Positions 1 to 8,746 of a stretch of 64,000 nt of DNA are shown here, piece after piece (position 1 is the stretch's first letter; each line of letters begins with the position of its first letter). A model generated the notes under the pieces. It did not search any database and had not been told where the DNA came from. It saw only the letters and a program-made list of their open reading frames with translations. Location of the stretch: the NCBI RefSeq assembly GCF_002210165.1, contig NZ_AQQP01000008.1, forward strand, positions 1 to 64,000, given 5' to 3'. A program made the translations under genes and the position numbers. The stretch is from Phaeobacter sp. 22II1-1F12B. GTDB taxonomy: Bacteria; Pseudomonadota; Alphaproteobacteria; Rhodobacterales; Rhodobacteraceae.

Positions 1-708
1 GAAATCGGTCATGCCGAAACGGGTCGCCATCTCGACCTTGCCGGGGTTCAGGTCGACGCCGACGATCTGGTCGGCACCGGCCAGACGCAGGCCCTGGATC
101 ACGTTCAGACCGATGCCGCCGAGGCCAAAGACCACCGCGCGCGAGCCGATCTCGACCTTGGCGGTGTAGATCACCGCGCCGATGCCGGTGGTGACGCCGC
201 AGCCGATATAGCAGACCTTGTCAAAAGGCGCGTCGGGGTTGATCTTGGCAAGGCTTACCTCGGGCAGAACCGTGTGATTGGCAAAGGTCGAGCAGCCCAT
301 GTAATGCAGGATCGGCGTGCCATCGAGCATGGAAAACCGGCTGGTGCCGTCGGGCATCAGGCCCTGCCCTTGGGTCGCGCGGACCTTCTGGCAGAGGTTG
401 GTTTTCGGGTTGAGACAGTATTCGCACTCGCGGCATTCGGCGGTATAGAGCGGGATCACGTGGTCGCCGGGTTTGAGGCTGGTGACGCCGGGCCCGACTT
501 CGAGCACCACGCCCGCGCCCTCATGGCCGAGGATCGCCGGGAACAGACCTTCGGGATCGGCGCCCGAAAGGGTGAATTCGTCGGTGTGACAGATACCGGT
601 GGCCTTGATCTCGACCAGAACCTCGCCCGCCTTCGGACCTTCGAGATTCACCTCCATGATTTCAAGCGGTTTGCCGGCTTCAACGGCGACTGCGGCGCGG
701 GTTTTCAT
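1..708 (-). CDS. adhI: S-(hydroxymethyl)glutathione dehydrogenase / class III alcohol dehydrogenase (partial, 3' end outside window)
   Basis: This cytoplasmic zinc enzyme oxidises the glutathione-formaldehyde adduct with NAD to S-formylglutathione. The first 236 residues are visible, about two thirds of the usual 370-375. Catalytic zinc ligands appear as GICHTD (Cys40) and GHEGAG (His62), the structural-zinc Cys quartet is at 92, 95, 98 and 106, and the Rossmann motif GLGGIG follows. The stretch [11 protein letters not shown] and HYMGCSTF is typical of class III (glutathione-dependent) rather than ethanol-type ADH. The start ATG at 708 has a strong AGGGAGGAG site just upstream. Gfa (8747-9376) acts on the same substrate. 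In Rhodobacter and Paracoccus this gene is called adhI or flhA. The frame runs off the left edge without a stop. Confidence 0.95.
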   Translation of the reverse strand, partial: MKTRAAVAVEAGKPLEIMEVNLEGPKAGEVLVEIKATGICHTDEFTLSGADPEGLFPAILGHEGAGVVLEVGPGVTSLKPGDHVIPLYTAECRECEYCLNPKTNLCQKVRATQGQGLMPDGTSRFSMLDGTPILHYMGCSTFANHTVLPEVSLAKINPDAPFDKVCYIGCGVTTGIGAVIYTAKVEIGSRAVVFGLGGIGLNVIQGLRLAGADQIVGVDLNPGKVEMATRFGMTDF

Positions 709-752
709 CGCATTCTCCTCCCTTGACGCCGCTATCTGGGCGATTGATCCCG

Positions 753-780
753 AGTATAGGTAGGGGTCGAAACCGAACAA
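753..780 (-). promoter_or_regulatory. Putative sigma70-type promoter of adhI
   Basis: Read on the minus strand, TTGTTC (plus positions 775-780) and TATACT (753-758) are separated by 16 bases and lie about 45-70 bases before the adhI start. They resemble -35 and -10 boxes. The divergent gene at 857 begins only 148 bases from adhI, so the two promoters share this gap. Confidence 0.4.
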
Positions 781-856
781 TTGCGACCTTGGTTGGTATT
801 CGGCGAGATGGACTTCGAGACACGCTCTGCTAGAGTTCCGGGCAGGGAGGAAGGCC

Positions 857-1468
857 ATGAAACCAAAGCTGGGAACGCTGGTTCTATGTGCTGCGCTAGG
901 CCTTGGCGGCACGGTGCTGGGGGCGGATTATTCTGATCCAAGCTGGCCCTGCATTCAACGCAAGGTTGAATCTCTCTCCGTCGGCCTGATGTGGCCCTAT
1001 CCCGTGGAAGACACCGAAAGAGCCGCCGACGTTCAGGCCGATATCGATGAACTGGCGAGCCGGTTCGCCCTGCGCCGCCTTAAGCTGGAAGAGATCGAAC
1101 CCGCGCTGGCCGCGTTCACCGCCAAGCATGGGCGAAACCCGGATCTGCTGGGCGCTGTCTTTGTCGATGCCTTCGACCGGCTGTCGGCGACGCGCAAGGT
1201 CATCATGAAGGGAATCAGCGACTATTCATTCTCGCAGATTGCCCTCGCGGAAAAGATCGATGCGGCGCGGACCGAGATGACCGAGCTGATGGCGGCGGAA
1301 AAGCCCGATTTCGACAAGGTCGACGCGCTTGAGGCACAGGCGGACTGGGACGAGCGCATCTATACCGACCGCGCGAAATCGCTCACCTATGTCTGCGAAA
1401 CACCGGTCCTGCTGGAAAAACGGATCTACGCAATTGCGCAGATGCTGCTGGCGGCGGCCGAAGAATAG
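857..1468 (+). CDS. Conserved secreted protein of unknown function in the PQQ/C1 cluster
   Basis: A 203-residue protein with a clear signal peptide (about residues 1-22, hydrophobic [14 protein letters not shown], cleavage near VLGA), so probably periplasmic. The mature part is charged and mostly helical, with two cysteines (one in the SWPCIQ stretch near the N-terminus, one in YVCETP near the C-terminus) that could form a disulphide. GGGAGGAAGG sits just before the ATG. It is divergent from adhI and convergent, almost touching, with the metallohydrolase gene ending at 1470. I do not recognise a named domain. Its position beside a SoxYZ-like carrier and metallohydrolase suggests a part in quinoprotein-linked oxidation, but that is inference from context only. 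Confidence 0.8.
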   Translation: MKPKLGTLVLCAALGLGGTVLGADYSDPSWPCIQRKVESLSVGLMWPYPVEDTERAADVQADIDELASRFALRRLKLEEIEPALAAFTAKHGRNPDLLGAVFVDAFDRLSATRKVIMKGISDYSFSQIALAEKIDAARTEMTELMAAEKPDFDKVDALEAQADWDERIYTDRAKSLTYVCETPVLLEKRIYAIAQMLLAAAEE

Positions 1469-1469
1469 G

Positions 1470-2486
1470 TCATTCCCATTCCAGTTCCGAAAAGGCCACC
1501 GTGGCATTGCGGCGGTTGAACGCGTCAAACAACTGCCAGTGCGGCGCCTGAGACGTGGCGATAGTTGTCACCGCGTCACCCATCCGCTGTCCTTCGGCAA
1601 TGGCCGCGCGCGTGTCGCGGGCAAGCGCGTTGAGATAGGATTCAAGCGGTTCGGACCCTTGCGGCCAGTCCAGAAGCGGGCCGCCGTGACCGGGAACGAC
1701 GCGTTTGGCAGGAAGGGTCTTGAGCTCATCGAGCACCGACAGCCAGCCGAGCAGGCTCCCATCAAGCGCCGGGGTATGTTCGGCAAAGACAAGATCACCG
1801 GTAAAAAGGATACCGCTTGTCGGATCGAGAACCGTCAGATCATTGCCGGTATAGGCGGTAGGCCATGCCCTGAGCGACAGGATACGCCCGCCAAGGTCGA
1901 TCTCCGTTGTGCTTTCGACCGCCATCTCGACCTGCACCGTTTCCGTACCGATCATCGGAATAGCACCGATCAGGCTATGCAGGCTTTCAAGGTAGTTCTC
2001 GCGCCGGTCCGCCAGCGCGCGTTCAAGACCGGCATGCGCCACAACCTGCGCCCCGGCCCGGGCGAAAACGCTGGCCCCAAAGACATGATCCGGGTGCATA
2101 TGGGTCAGGATCACATGGCTGACCGGCAGGCCGGTGCGCGCCCGGATTGCCCGCCAGATCGCCTCACCCATCCAAACGGCGCTGCCGCTGTCGATGACCG
2201 CAACCGATTGCGCGCCAATGACAAACGCGATGTTCGAGACATCGCCAAGGTTGTCGGTATCGGGTTCCGCGATCTCTCCACGGTGCAGAAAGACACCTGC
2301 CCCGACGTCTTCAAAATCAAGGCCGGGAGGAGATTCCTTACAGAACGCCCCCGGTTCCGGTGGCGGTCGATCAATCAGCGCCTCCTCGCACCCAGCCTTG
2401 TCCGGGGTCTCATAGCCCGGCAGCAACACTTCTCGGCAGTCGGCACTGCCAAGAACCAGGCAGAGGGTCACGACGGCCTCGAACAT
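1470..2486 (-). CDS. Quinoprotein relay system zinc metallohydrolase (SoxH-like, metallo-beta-lactamase fold)
   Basis: A metallo-beta-lactamase-fold protein with the zinc motif THMHPDHVFG (HxHxDH), a later FTGDLVF Asp and VVPGHGGP His. This resembles SoxH and the 'quinoprotein relay system zinc metallohydrolase' families that accompany PQQ dehydrogenases. The first residues of the chosen reading (MFEAVVTLCLVLGSADC) look like a signal peptide, so it is probably periplasmic. An in-frame upstream ATG at 2531 would add 15 residues; the inner start is preferred because it places the hydrophobic stretch at the N-terminus. It is divergent from the SoxYZ-like carrier gene at 2627, its expected partner. 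The natural substrate of the family is unknown. Confidence 0.8.
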   Translation of the reverse strand: MFEAVVTLCLVLGSADCREVLLPGYETPDKAGCEEALIDRPPPEPGAFCKESPPGLDFEDVGAGVFLHRGEIAEPDTDNLGDVSNIAFVIGAQSVAVIDSGSAVWMGEAIWRAIRARTGLPVSHVILTHMHPDHVFGASVFARAGAQVVAHAGLERALADRRENYLESLHSLIGAIPMIGTETVQVEMAVESTTEIDLGGRILSLRAWPTAYTGNDLTVLDPTSGILFTGDLVFAEHTPALDGSLLGWLSVLDELKTLPAKRVVPGHGGPLLDWPQGSEPLESYLNALARDTRAAIAEGQRMGDAVTTIATSQAPHWQLFDAFNRRNATVAFSELEWE

Positions 2487-2626
2487 GGGATGGCTCCGCT
2501 GGCTGATCCTTGGCCAAGACTGGCCGATCACGGTGATTTCACACCACCCCGACCAAGGGATTAGTGATTTTCGCGCCTAATCGGCGTAAGATTGACCATG
2601 CATGCCGCGTCGTGAGGAGAACCGGA

Positions 2627-3442
2627 ATGCCCTTCAAACTGATAAAAGCCGCCGCGCTGGCGATTTTTGCGGCTGGTGCCGCAATGGCTGCGGACCAGGA
2701 AATAATGAATCCGCTTGTCGAGGGCGAGACGTGGCCGGATCTGCAATATGACATCGTCGGGAACCGCGAGATCGGGGATGGATCGGCGCTCATCGCGCTC
2801 GATGCGCCCTATCGTGCCGAGGACGCGGCCATTGTCCCGCTGCACCTGACCCAGACCGATCCGGACGCGACAATCGAAAGCCTGATGATCGTGATCGATG
2901 AAAACCCGGCACCGCTGGCGGGCGATTTCACCTTTGGCCCCGGCATGGCGCCGCTGGATTTCGAACTGCGGGTGCGGGTCAATCAATATTCCAACATCCG
3001 CGTCATCGCAGATACGGGCGACGGGCTGGTGATGACAGGTCGTTTCGTCAAAGCCTCGGGCGGGTGCTCGGCCCCGGCTAGCAAGGACCCAGAAGTGGCG
3101 CTGGCCTCGATGGGGCAGATGCGGCTGCGGTCCTTTGGCGACAAACCCGCGATGTCGAACACGCGGCGCGAGGCACAGATCATGATCCGGCATCCGAATT
3201 ACTCGGGCCTGCAACGCGATCAGATCACCCAGCTTTTCATCAATGCGCATTTCATCGATGAGCTTGAGGTGTATCAGGGCGAGGAATTGCTGTTCACCAT
3301 GGAAGGCGGGATTTCGATAAGCGAGAATCCTGTGTTCCGCTTTGCCTATCGCGACAACGGCGCCCCTGCGCTGCGGGTCCGGGCGCGGGATACCGAAGGT
3401 AATATCTTTGAACAGATATTGCCCAAGGACGGCGAGATCTGA
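2627..3442 (+). CDS. Quinoprotein dehydrogenase-associated fused SoxYZ-like carrier protein
   Basis: A 271-residue secreted protein (signal peptide MPFKLIKAAALAIFAAGAAMA). The N-terminal half is SoxY-like and ends with the swinging-arm motif GGCSAP, whose Cys would carry a covalently bound intermediate in SoxY. The C-terminal half is SoxZ-like (IMIRHP, AHFIDEL, SENPVFRF). In classical Sox systems Y and Z are separate and the carrier Cys is at the extreme C-terminus; here the fusion makes it internal. The start at 2627 has GAGGAG 8-9 bases upstream; an upstream in-frame start at 2564 would precede the signal peptide and is rejected. It is divergent from the metallohydrolase gene. Its cargo in PQQ-linked metabolism is unknown. 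Confidence 0.85.
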   Translation: MPFKLIKAAALAIFAAGAAMAADQEIMNPLVEGETWPDLQYDIVGNREIGDGSALIALDAPYRAEDAAIVPLHLTQTDPDATIESLMIVIDENPAPLAGDFTFGPGMAPLDFELRVRVNQYSNIRVIADTGDGLVMTGRFVKASGGCSAPASKDPEVALASMGQMRLRSFGDKPAMSNTRREAQIMIRHPNYSGLQRDQITQLFINAHFIDELEVYQGEELLFTMEGGISISENPVFRFAYRDNGAPALRVRARDTEGNIFEQILPKDGEI

Positions 3443-3446
3443 GGGT

Positions 3447-3794
3447 TCAGAAACAGACGATTTCCGCTTCGGCCTGCGCGCGGCGCAGGTCCGCGACAAA
3501 GGCGCGGGGCATGGCGGCGGAGCGGAACATCGACATACGCTCCCCCCCGGTCTGCTGAAGCGAGAGCACCGTCTCGGCCTCGACATATTTGTCGTAGGGC
3601 AGGATCGAGGCGATCACATCGATGGAACAGGAACACTGCCCCAGCACCTGACGCGACTGCCCGTTCACCGCCATGCAGGCAAAGACGTAATCCGCCCGCG
3701 CGGCGGTGGGGTAGTCGTTCAGCCTCTCCTGCACCGAGGTCTGGGCGGAAAGACCGCCGCAAATCAGACAAAGAAGGACGGCAAGCGGTTTCAT
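3447..3794 (-). CDS. Small conserved secreted protein, unknown function
   Basis: A 115-residue protein with a signal peptide (MKPLAVLLCLICGGLSAQ). The mature part has four Cys, with FACMAVNG followed by GQCSCSIDVI in its centre and one at the C-terminus (EIVCF), which could bind metal or form disulphides. It overlaps the upstream gene by ATGA (3791-3794), so the two are translationally coupled. No domain is recognised. It lies in the secreted-protein group around the SoxYZ-like carrier, which suggests a periplasmic role with quinoproteins. Confidence 0.75.
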   Translation of the reverse strand: MKPLAVLLCLICGGLSAQTSVQERLNDYPTAARADYVFACMAVNGQSRQVLGQCSCSIDVIASILPYDKYVEAETVLSLQQTGGERMSMFRSAAMPRAFVADLRRAQAEAEIVCF

Positions 3795-4441
3795 TCGCTG
3801 TCTTCCATCCCGTCAAAGCTGAGGGTCGAGGAATAGATCGGTGCGCCGCCATCCGGGGCCGGCACGCTGGCGGAAAGCGAACGATACCAGCCGGGAACTT
3901 CCTCGGACATGGTGACAGTCAGCGCAAGATCGCCAAACCCGTTCATCCGCGCCGCGTTGGGATCGCCATCAAAGGGGCGCAGGATGACGTCGACGCTGTC
4001 GCCCTCATCGTGGCGTTCGGCGGGGCGGATCAGCGACTCTTTCACCCGGTTGCGGATGTAAAACGGACTGCCACCCGCCGACTCCGCCATGTCGCGGACA
4101 ACGGTTTCAACGAAATACATGATGATAGGATTGCCGACGCTCGCCGGAAAACTGCCAAGGTTGCGATACTTGCCGTCCTGCTGGAATTCGAGATTGGCCT
4201 GCGCCGCATCATCGCCACCGAATTCCAGAACGATCCGGCCGGTGTCGCGGGTGGCGGTGTCGGGCAGCAGCCGGTTGCTGACATGGCGGTCATAGACGAG
4301 CGATTTGTCACGCGACACATCATCAAGCGTCCCGTCCCGGAACAACAGGTCGTAGGTTTCCGTCTTGGTGGTCTCGGTCGTGTCGGCAAGAACCGGACCA
4401 GAGAGCAGGGTTGCCAGGATGAAAAGCCGCAACAGTCGCAT
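3791..4441 (-). CDS. Conserved secreted protein, unknown function
   Basis: A 216-residue protein with a signal peptide (MRLLRLFILATLLSGPVLA). The mature region is polar and probably beta-rich, with DTGRIVLEFGGDD, NPIIMYFVETVVRDMAESAGGSPFYIRN in two adjacent blocks, and GDLALTVTMSEEVPGWYRS. It has no cysteines in the mature part. It is the first gene of a two-gene unit with the 115-residue secreted protein downstream (4-base overlap). A good site (GGAGGACC) precedes the ATG. I do not recognise the family. The context suggests a periplasmic accessory of PQQ-dependent oxidation. Confidence 0.75.
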   Translation of the reverse strand: MRLLRLFILATLLSGPVLADTTETTKTETYDLLFRDGTLDDVSRDKSLVYDRHVSNRLLPDTATRDTGRIVLEFGGDDAAQANLEFQQDGKYRNLGSFPASVGNPIIMYFVETVVRDMAESAGGSPFYIRNRVKESLIRPAERHDEGDSVDVILRPFDGDPNAARMNGFGDLALTVTMSEEVPGWYRSLSASVPAPDGGAPIYSSTLSFDGMEDSE

Positions 4442-4468
4442 GGGGTCCTCCTTTCGGATCAGCCTAGA

Positions 4469-6733
4469 TCAAGCGTGCCGGGCGTCATCCGAGACTTTTG
4501 TCGGTGACGGCGGTTCTCGCTCTGGCGAAACGCGCGTTTTCCAGCCGATCAGGCTGCGCAGCCGCGAGAGTTCGACGGGTTTGGGCAGCACGGTGAAATC
4601 ATGCTGGCTGCCGGTATCGACGAGCGAGGCGCTGCGGTTGGCGGTGATCATGATGGCAGGCACGTGAAAGCCGGTTTCCGCCCGCACCGCCTGTATCGTC
4701 TCGATCCCCGTGGCATGGCCATCGAGCTGGTAGTCGGCAAGGATGATATCGGGCGGCATCCCGAGGTCGCGCACCATTTCAAGCGCCTCCATAGTGGATT
4801 GCGCGCCCAGAACGCTGGCGCCCCAGCTGTCGAGTTTCTGGACCGTGGCAAACAGCACATCGGGATCGTTTTCCACCACCAGCGCGATCACGTCCATATC
4901 GGCAAACTGGTCGCTTTTCACATCCGGCGACGGGGCGGTAATCATCGGGCGTTCCTCGATCACGTCCATCTCGATGGAAAAGACCGACCCGACATTGGGC
5001 TTGGAGCGGACCCCCACCTTGTGGCCAAGATGGCGGCAGGTACGGTCGACGATCGAAAGGCCAAGCCCCATGCCCGATCCGGGGGGCACGTTTTCGGCGC
5101 GGGTGAATTCCTCGAACACCCGTTTCTGGTCGCGGTGCGAAATGCCGATGCCTGTGTCCCAGACTTCGAGCACAACCTTGTCGCCACGGCGGCGGCAACC
5201 GATCAGGACGCGGCCCTTTTCGGTGTACTGGATCGCGTTCACCACGAGGTTCTGGATCGAGCGCAAAAGGTAGCGCTGGTCGCTGCGCACCCAGACAGTC
5301 GAGGGCACCATGTCAAGCTGCACACCTTTCTTACGGGCAATCGGCTCCTGATCCTCGATCACGGTCTGCATGATCGTGCCCAGACAGAAATCCGACGGCG
5401 ACAGCCCGCTGCCCGTGCTTTCCAGCCTCGATATGTCGAGAAGCGCGTGCAGCAGGGTTTCCATCGAATTGAACGACCCGTCCAGCCGTTCGACCATCGA
5501 TTCCATGTTGGTGCCCTGTGACATATCCCTGAGCGTGGAGATCAGCAGTTTCGCCGCGTTGATCGGTTGCAGCAGGTCATGGCTGGCCGCCGCAAGGAAA
5601 CGGGTCTTTGAGGAAACCGCAGCCTCGGCCTCTTCCTTGGCAAGGCGCAATTCCTCTTCGACGCGGGCCTGTTCCTGATACTGCTCGGTCATCTGCGCGT
5701 TGGCGCGGGTCAGTTCCGAGGTCCGCTCCTGCACCCGTTTTTCCAGCATCGCCGTGGTGCGGGATTCCAGCGTCACATCCTTGATGTCCACCAGAAACCC
5801 CTGATCGGGCAGCAGGTGAACATGCAGGTCAAGCACATTGCCGCTGCGATGGCGCAGCCTTTCGCGCAACCGGCCCTCGCGCCGCAGCTTGCGCGACCAG
5901 CCGTCATTGGCGTTCAGCCCATCGGCGGAGACCTCGTAGTTTTCCTTGATGAAACGCAGAATGCGCGAGAACTTGGTCCCGTCCTGCGCAAGAACAAAAG
6001 GCAGGCCAAGAAGCTCGCAGAACCGGGCGTTATGGATCATTACCGTGCCCGCGTTGGAAAAGGTACAGATGCCAAGGCTCATGTGATCGATGGCGGCCTG
6101 CAGGTAGTGCGCGTGCCGGTCGATCAGCAGGTCTTTCTCGGTCCGGTTCTTGCGAACGATATCGGTGATCTCGGTCTGCAGGACGACGATATTATCGGCG
6201 CTGGCGTGCTGCTGGCTGATCTGGAACCAGCGGTCCCCCACGACTTCGAGAACAAAGGAAATCAGCGCGGAACCGGGGGTGGCATTGCCCGCACGGCGCA
6301 GGTTGCGCCGGGTCTTGTCATCGCGCGTGACGATATGACTGCTGTTGCGCACCGCCTCAAAGTAATCTGCAACGCTGAGATCGGGGAGGATCTTGTCGGT
6401 AATATCCGGCAATAGTGTCTTGAAAAGATCGTTGCAGACCTGAAGACGCCCGTTGGTAAAAAGCGCAAAACCGCCTTCCATGACCGAAAGCGCATCGGCA
6501 AGGTTCTTCTGCGTGCGCTCGCGATCAAAGCGCAGCAGTTCAAGTTCGTTCGAAGCGCGTTCAAGATCGCGGGTCTTGGCCCAGATCTGACCCTGCAGCG
6601 CGATGGCGGACTGAAAGGCGGAATAGGCCGAGCTTCCGACATCGTTCTGCCGCCCTGCCCTGCGCACCAGCGCCTCGATGATCTTGGCCTGCTTGGCTAC
6701 CTGTACCTCGAGCGGGTCATCGCTGTTGATCAA
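4469..6733 (-). CDS. Hybrid sensor histidine kinase with C-terminal receiver (NahK/RfdS/FlhS-like)
   Basis: A 754-residue soluble hybrid kinase without transmembrane segments. Residues 1-80 are helical; two PAS-like regions lie near 80-190 and 210-325; a coiled coil (330-375) leads to HisKA with His385 in AASHDLLQPIN. The HATPase domain has the N-box NLVVNA, DTGIGI and GMGLGL, and a receiver begins near 613 with acceptor Asp667 in ILADYQLD. This layout matches kinases that work with FIST proteins (ErcS'/NahK type). It overlaps the FIST gene by 4 bases, and a NarL-type regulator lies just upstream, so the three probably form one signalling unit. RfdS in Rhodobacter and FlhS in Paracoccus, which control formaldehyde oxidation, are likely functional counterparts (inference). 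Confidence 0.85.
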   Translation of the reverse strand: MINSDDPLEVQVAKQAKIIEALVRRAGRQNDVGSSAYSAFQSAIALQGQIWAKTRDLERASNELELLRFDRERTQKNLADALSVMEGGFALFTNGRLQVCNDLFKTLLPDITDKILPDLSVADYFEAVRNSSHIVTRDDKTRRNLRRAGNATPGSALISFVLEVVGDRWFQISQQHASADNIVVLQTEITDIVRKNRTEKDLLIDRHAHYLQAAIDHMSLGICTFSNAGTVMIHNARFCELLGLPFVLAQDGTKFSRILRFIKENYEVSADGLNANDGWSRKLRREGRLRERLRHRSGNVLDLHVHLLPDQGFLVDIKDVTLESRTTAMLEKRVQERTSELTRANAQMTEQYQEQARVEEELRLAKEEAEAAVSSKTRFLAAASHDLLQPINAAKLLISTLRDMSQGTNMESMVERLDGSFNSMETLLHALLDISRLESTGSGLSPSDFCLGTIMQTVIEDQEPIARKKGVQLDMVPSTVWVRSDQRYLLRSIQNLVVNAIQYTEKGRVLIGCRRRGDKVVLEVWDTGIGISHRDQKRVFEEFTRAENVPPGSGMGLGLSIVDRTCRHLGHKVGVRSKPNVGSVFSIEMDVIEERPMITAPSPDVKSDQFADMDVIALVVENDPDVLFATVQKLDSWGASVLGAQSTMEALEMVRDLGMPPDIILADYQLDGHATGIETIQAVRAETGFHVPAIMITANRSASLVDTGSQHDFTVLPKPVELSRLRSLIGWKTRVSPEREPPSPTKVSDDARHA

Positions 6734-7887
6734 TGCAGGTCCCGCCTCTGAGGTTCAAAAAAGGCCACGCCGACAAAGGTCTGGTTCACGTGGACGCCGC
6801 AATGCTGTTCGCCATAGGTGTTGAAACCGATCACCTTGCGGGACTGCAGGATGCGCGAGGCCGGTTCGGTCAGCTGTTTCTGCTCGATCTCGAGCTTGCG
6901 CAGGAAGCAGTCGAAACCCAGCACGAATTCCGGCGACTTGCCACGCGCGTTGCGCACGTCGAGCTCCTCGTCCAGCGTGCGCAGGATTTCCTGCCCCCGC
7001 CCAAGGGTCAGCACCAGCCCTACGTCGATGGCTGAAAAGAACGAAAGTCCTCCATTTTCCTGCACCTCCTGAATGGCGCGCACGTGGTAAAGCGTGTTGT
7101 TGCGCACCAGCACCGGGTTCTCGGCAAAGACCTGCGGCGAAAGCTGATCGACCGGCACGCCGATCAGCCGGGCATATTCCTCGGCGGCCGGTGCCCCGTT
7201 CAACTCAAGCACCATCCGTTCGCCGGGGACGGCCTCGGTCACGACCATCTGTTTCTCGGTCGGCAGGAAATGGTCAAAGCCCAGCCCGGTGAATTCAAGG
7301 TCCGTTTCGAGGATTAGCACCAGCGCGGCGTTGCGATGGAACTTGCCCATGTGCAGCACGGATGTCTCACGGAACTGCAACCCATTGCCTGCCGATCCGC
7401 CAAAAACCGGCATTTCACCAAGACCCGCAGCAAGCGCCGCAACCAATATGTCCTCTTGCTTGGACAGCCCATCGGTGAATGTCAGCGCCAGCCGGTTCCA
7501 GTTCGCCGTTTTCTGGAACTGGGCCGAGAGGCGATGCACATCCGCCGCGATCTGCTTGATCGAAAGCGGTTTCAGCGGCGAGACAAGGAGCGTCGCACAG
7601 CGGAACCGGGATTTCGGAAAGGAAACGACAAGAAGCGCGTCATCCTCATAGCCCTCGGGCGTGATCTGGCCTGCCGTGGTGCAGCCGAAAACCGGCACCC
7701 CCGCAAACCCCTTATTAAGCGCTTCGGCCAAATTGTCCGGGTCAAGCCGGTCGGGCGCGAACACCAGCAAAAAGCAGGAGTCCGAGGTGTCGAGCGTATC
7801 GACGATTTCACGTACGGCCTCTCCCGCATCGGACAGGTAAGAAATGCCGATGCGGATCGAGGATTGCTGCGGGGCGATCTGAAGCAT
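6730..7887 (-). CDS. FIST domain sensory protein (NosP-like)
   Basis: A 385-residue FIST N plus FIST C protein. Visible family features include FGCTTAGQITPEGYEDDALLV in two adjacent blocks, the PVFGGSAGNG loop, FTGLGFDHFLPT and FDCFLRKLEIEQ near the C-terminus, and GFNTYGEQ with a nearby GVHVNQTFVGVAF. FIST proteins bind small ligands and pass the signal to a partner kinase; one branch (NosP) binds haem and senses nitric oxide. Stop and start overlap the hybrid kinase downstream (ATGA), supporting direct partnership. The adjacent C1 genes make a metabolite ligand as plausible as NO. Confidence 0.85.
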   Translation of the reverse strand: MLQIAPQQSSIRIGISYLSDAGEAVREIVDTLDTSDSCFLLVFAPDRLDPDNLAEALNKGFAGVPVFGCTTAGQITPEGYEDDALLVVSFPKSRFRCATLLVSPLKPLSIKQIAADVHRLSAQFQKTANWNRLALTFTDGLSKQEDILVAALAAGLGEMPVFGGSAGNGLQFRETSVLHMGKFHRNAALVLILETDLEFTGLGFDHFLPTEKQMVVTEAVPGERMVLELNGAPAAEEYARLIGVPVDQLSPQVFAENPVLVRNNTLYHVRAIQEVQENGGLSFFSAIDVGLVLTLGRGQEILRTLDEELDVRNARGKSPEFVLGFDCFLRKLEIEQKQLTEPASRILQSRKVIGFNTYGEQHCGVHVNQTFVGVAFFEPQRRDLH

Positions 7888-7903
7888 CAGGGCGCCTTGC
7901 GAC

Positions 7904-8629
7904 CTACTGGCTCAGGAACGCCCGGGCAGCCGCGTCACTGCTTTGGGATTCCCCTTCGAGGTTCGCGCTTTCGACCAGCATTGCAGCCTGCGTCCGGTTC
8001 TGCACACCAAGCCGACGCAGCAGCGCGGTGATATGCGCCTTTACAGTGGCTTCGGCGAGTGACAGCTCATAAGCGATCTGCTTGTTCGGTTTGCCTGCGC
8101 AGATGAGCTTCATGATGCGGGTCTGCTGCGGTGTCAGCTCTGCAATTTTCCAGCTCACGTCATGCAAGGCGGCCGCACGCGCGGCGGGGCGATAGCTCTG
8201 ACGGTGCTCTTTCGGCAGATAGCGACGGCCCATACTGACTTCGCATAGCGCCTCTTGCAGAACCTCGGAGGAGATATCCTTTGGCACGAAACCCGCAGCG
8301 CCCGCGTCCATCAACGTATGCACCACGTCGGCCGAGGTCAGCGCCGAGATCACCACGATGGGCGTATCGGGCAGACGGTCGCGCAGCCGAAGGTATCCAC
8401 TGATACCCGTGACGTCCGGCAGCCGCAGATCAAGCATCACCAGATCCGGCGTAAAATCGCCGGTCAGCAGGTTGAGCCCGTCGCAAAGTGTGGAAGCGGT
8501 TTCGATGTGGCAACTTGGAAATGCGTGCCGAAGGGTCGTCGCGAGCGCGTCGCAGTACAGCGGGTGATCGTCGATCACCATGACGGACTGCACGCGGCAA
8601 GGTGAGTGCCTTACCGGTTCGTGTTTCAT
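7904..8629 (-). CDS. NarL/LuxR-type response regulator (RfdR/FlhR-like)
   Basis: A 241-residue two-domain regulator. The receiver has the DD pair in MVIDDHP, acceptor Asp in LVMLDLRLPD and Lys in VPKDIS. The C-terminal helix-turn-helix has LTPQQTRIM, KPNKQIAYEL and VKAHITALL. The start at 8629 is preferred over an upstream in-frame codon because GGGAGGAA lies just before it and the receiver begins soon after. It is upstream of and co-directional with the FIST and hybrid-kinase genes. In Paracoccus and Rhodobacter, related regulators activate glutathione-dependent formaldehyde oxidation; adhI and gfa in this window are the likely targets (inference). Confidence 0.87.
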   Translation of the reverse strand: MKHEPVRHSPCRVQSVMVIDDHPLYCDALATTLRHAFPSCHIETASTLCDGLNLLTGDFTPDLVMLDLRLPDVTGISGYLRLRDRLPDTPIVVISALTSADVVHTLMDAGAAGFVPKDISSEVLQEALCEVSMGRRYLPKEHRQSYRPAARAAALHDVSWKIAELTPQQTRIMKLICAGKPNKQIAYELSLAEATVKAHITALLRRLGVQNRTQAAMLVESANLEGESQSSDAAARAFLSQ

Positions 8630-8746
8630 GAAAGTTCCTCCCGATGGGAATCTAACAACCATCGGAAGATTCGCGCAAGAGTTGCATACCACCGCACACC
8701 GGATTGAGCCGGCATGCGGCGGTGCCTGTCCCTCGCGGTCAGGGTC

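Noticed and set aside
2561-3586. A 341-codon open frame on the minus strand
   Set aside because: Antisense to the SoxYZ-like carrier, which has a signal peptide, a ribosome site and the GGC motif.
4601-5521. A 306-codon open frame on the plus strand
   Set aside because: Antisense to the hybrid kinase catalytic and receiver domains; no motif or start signal.
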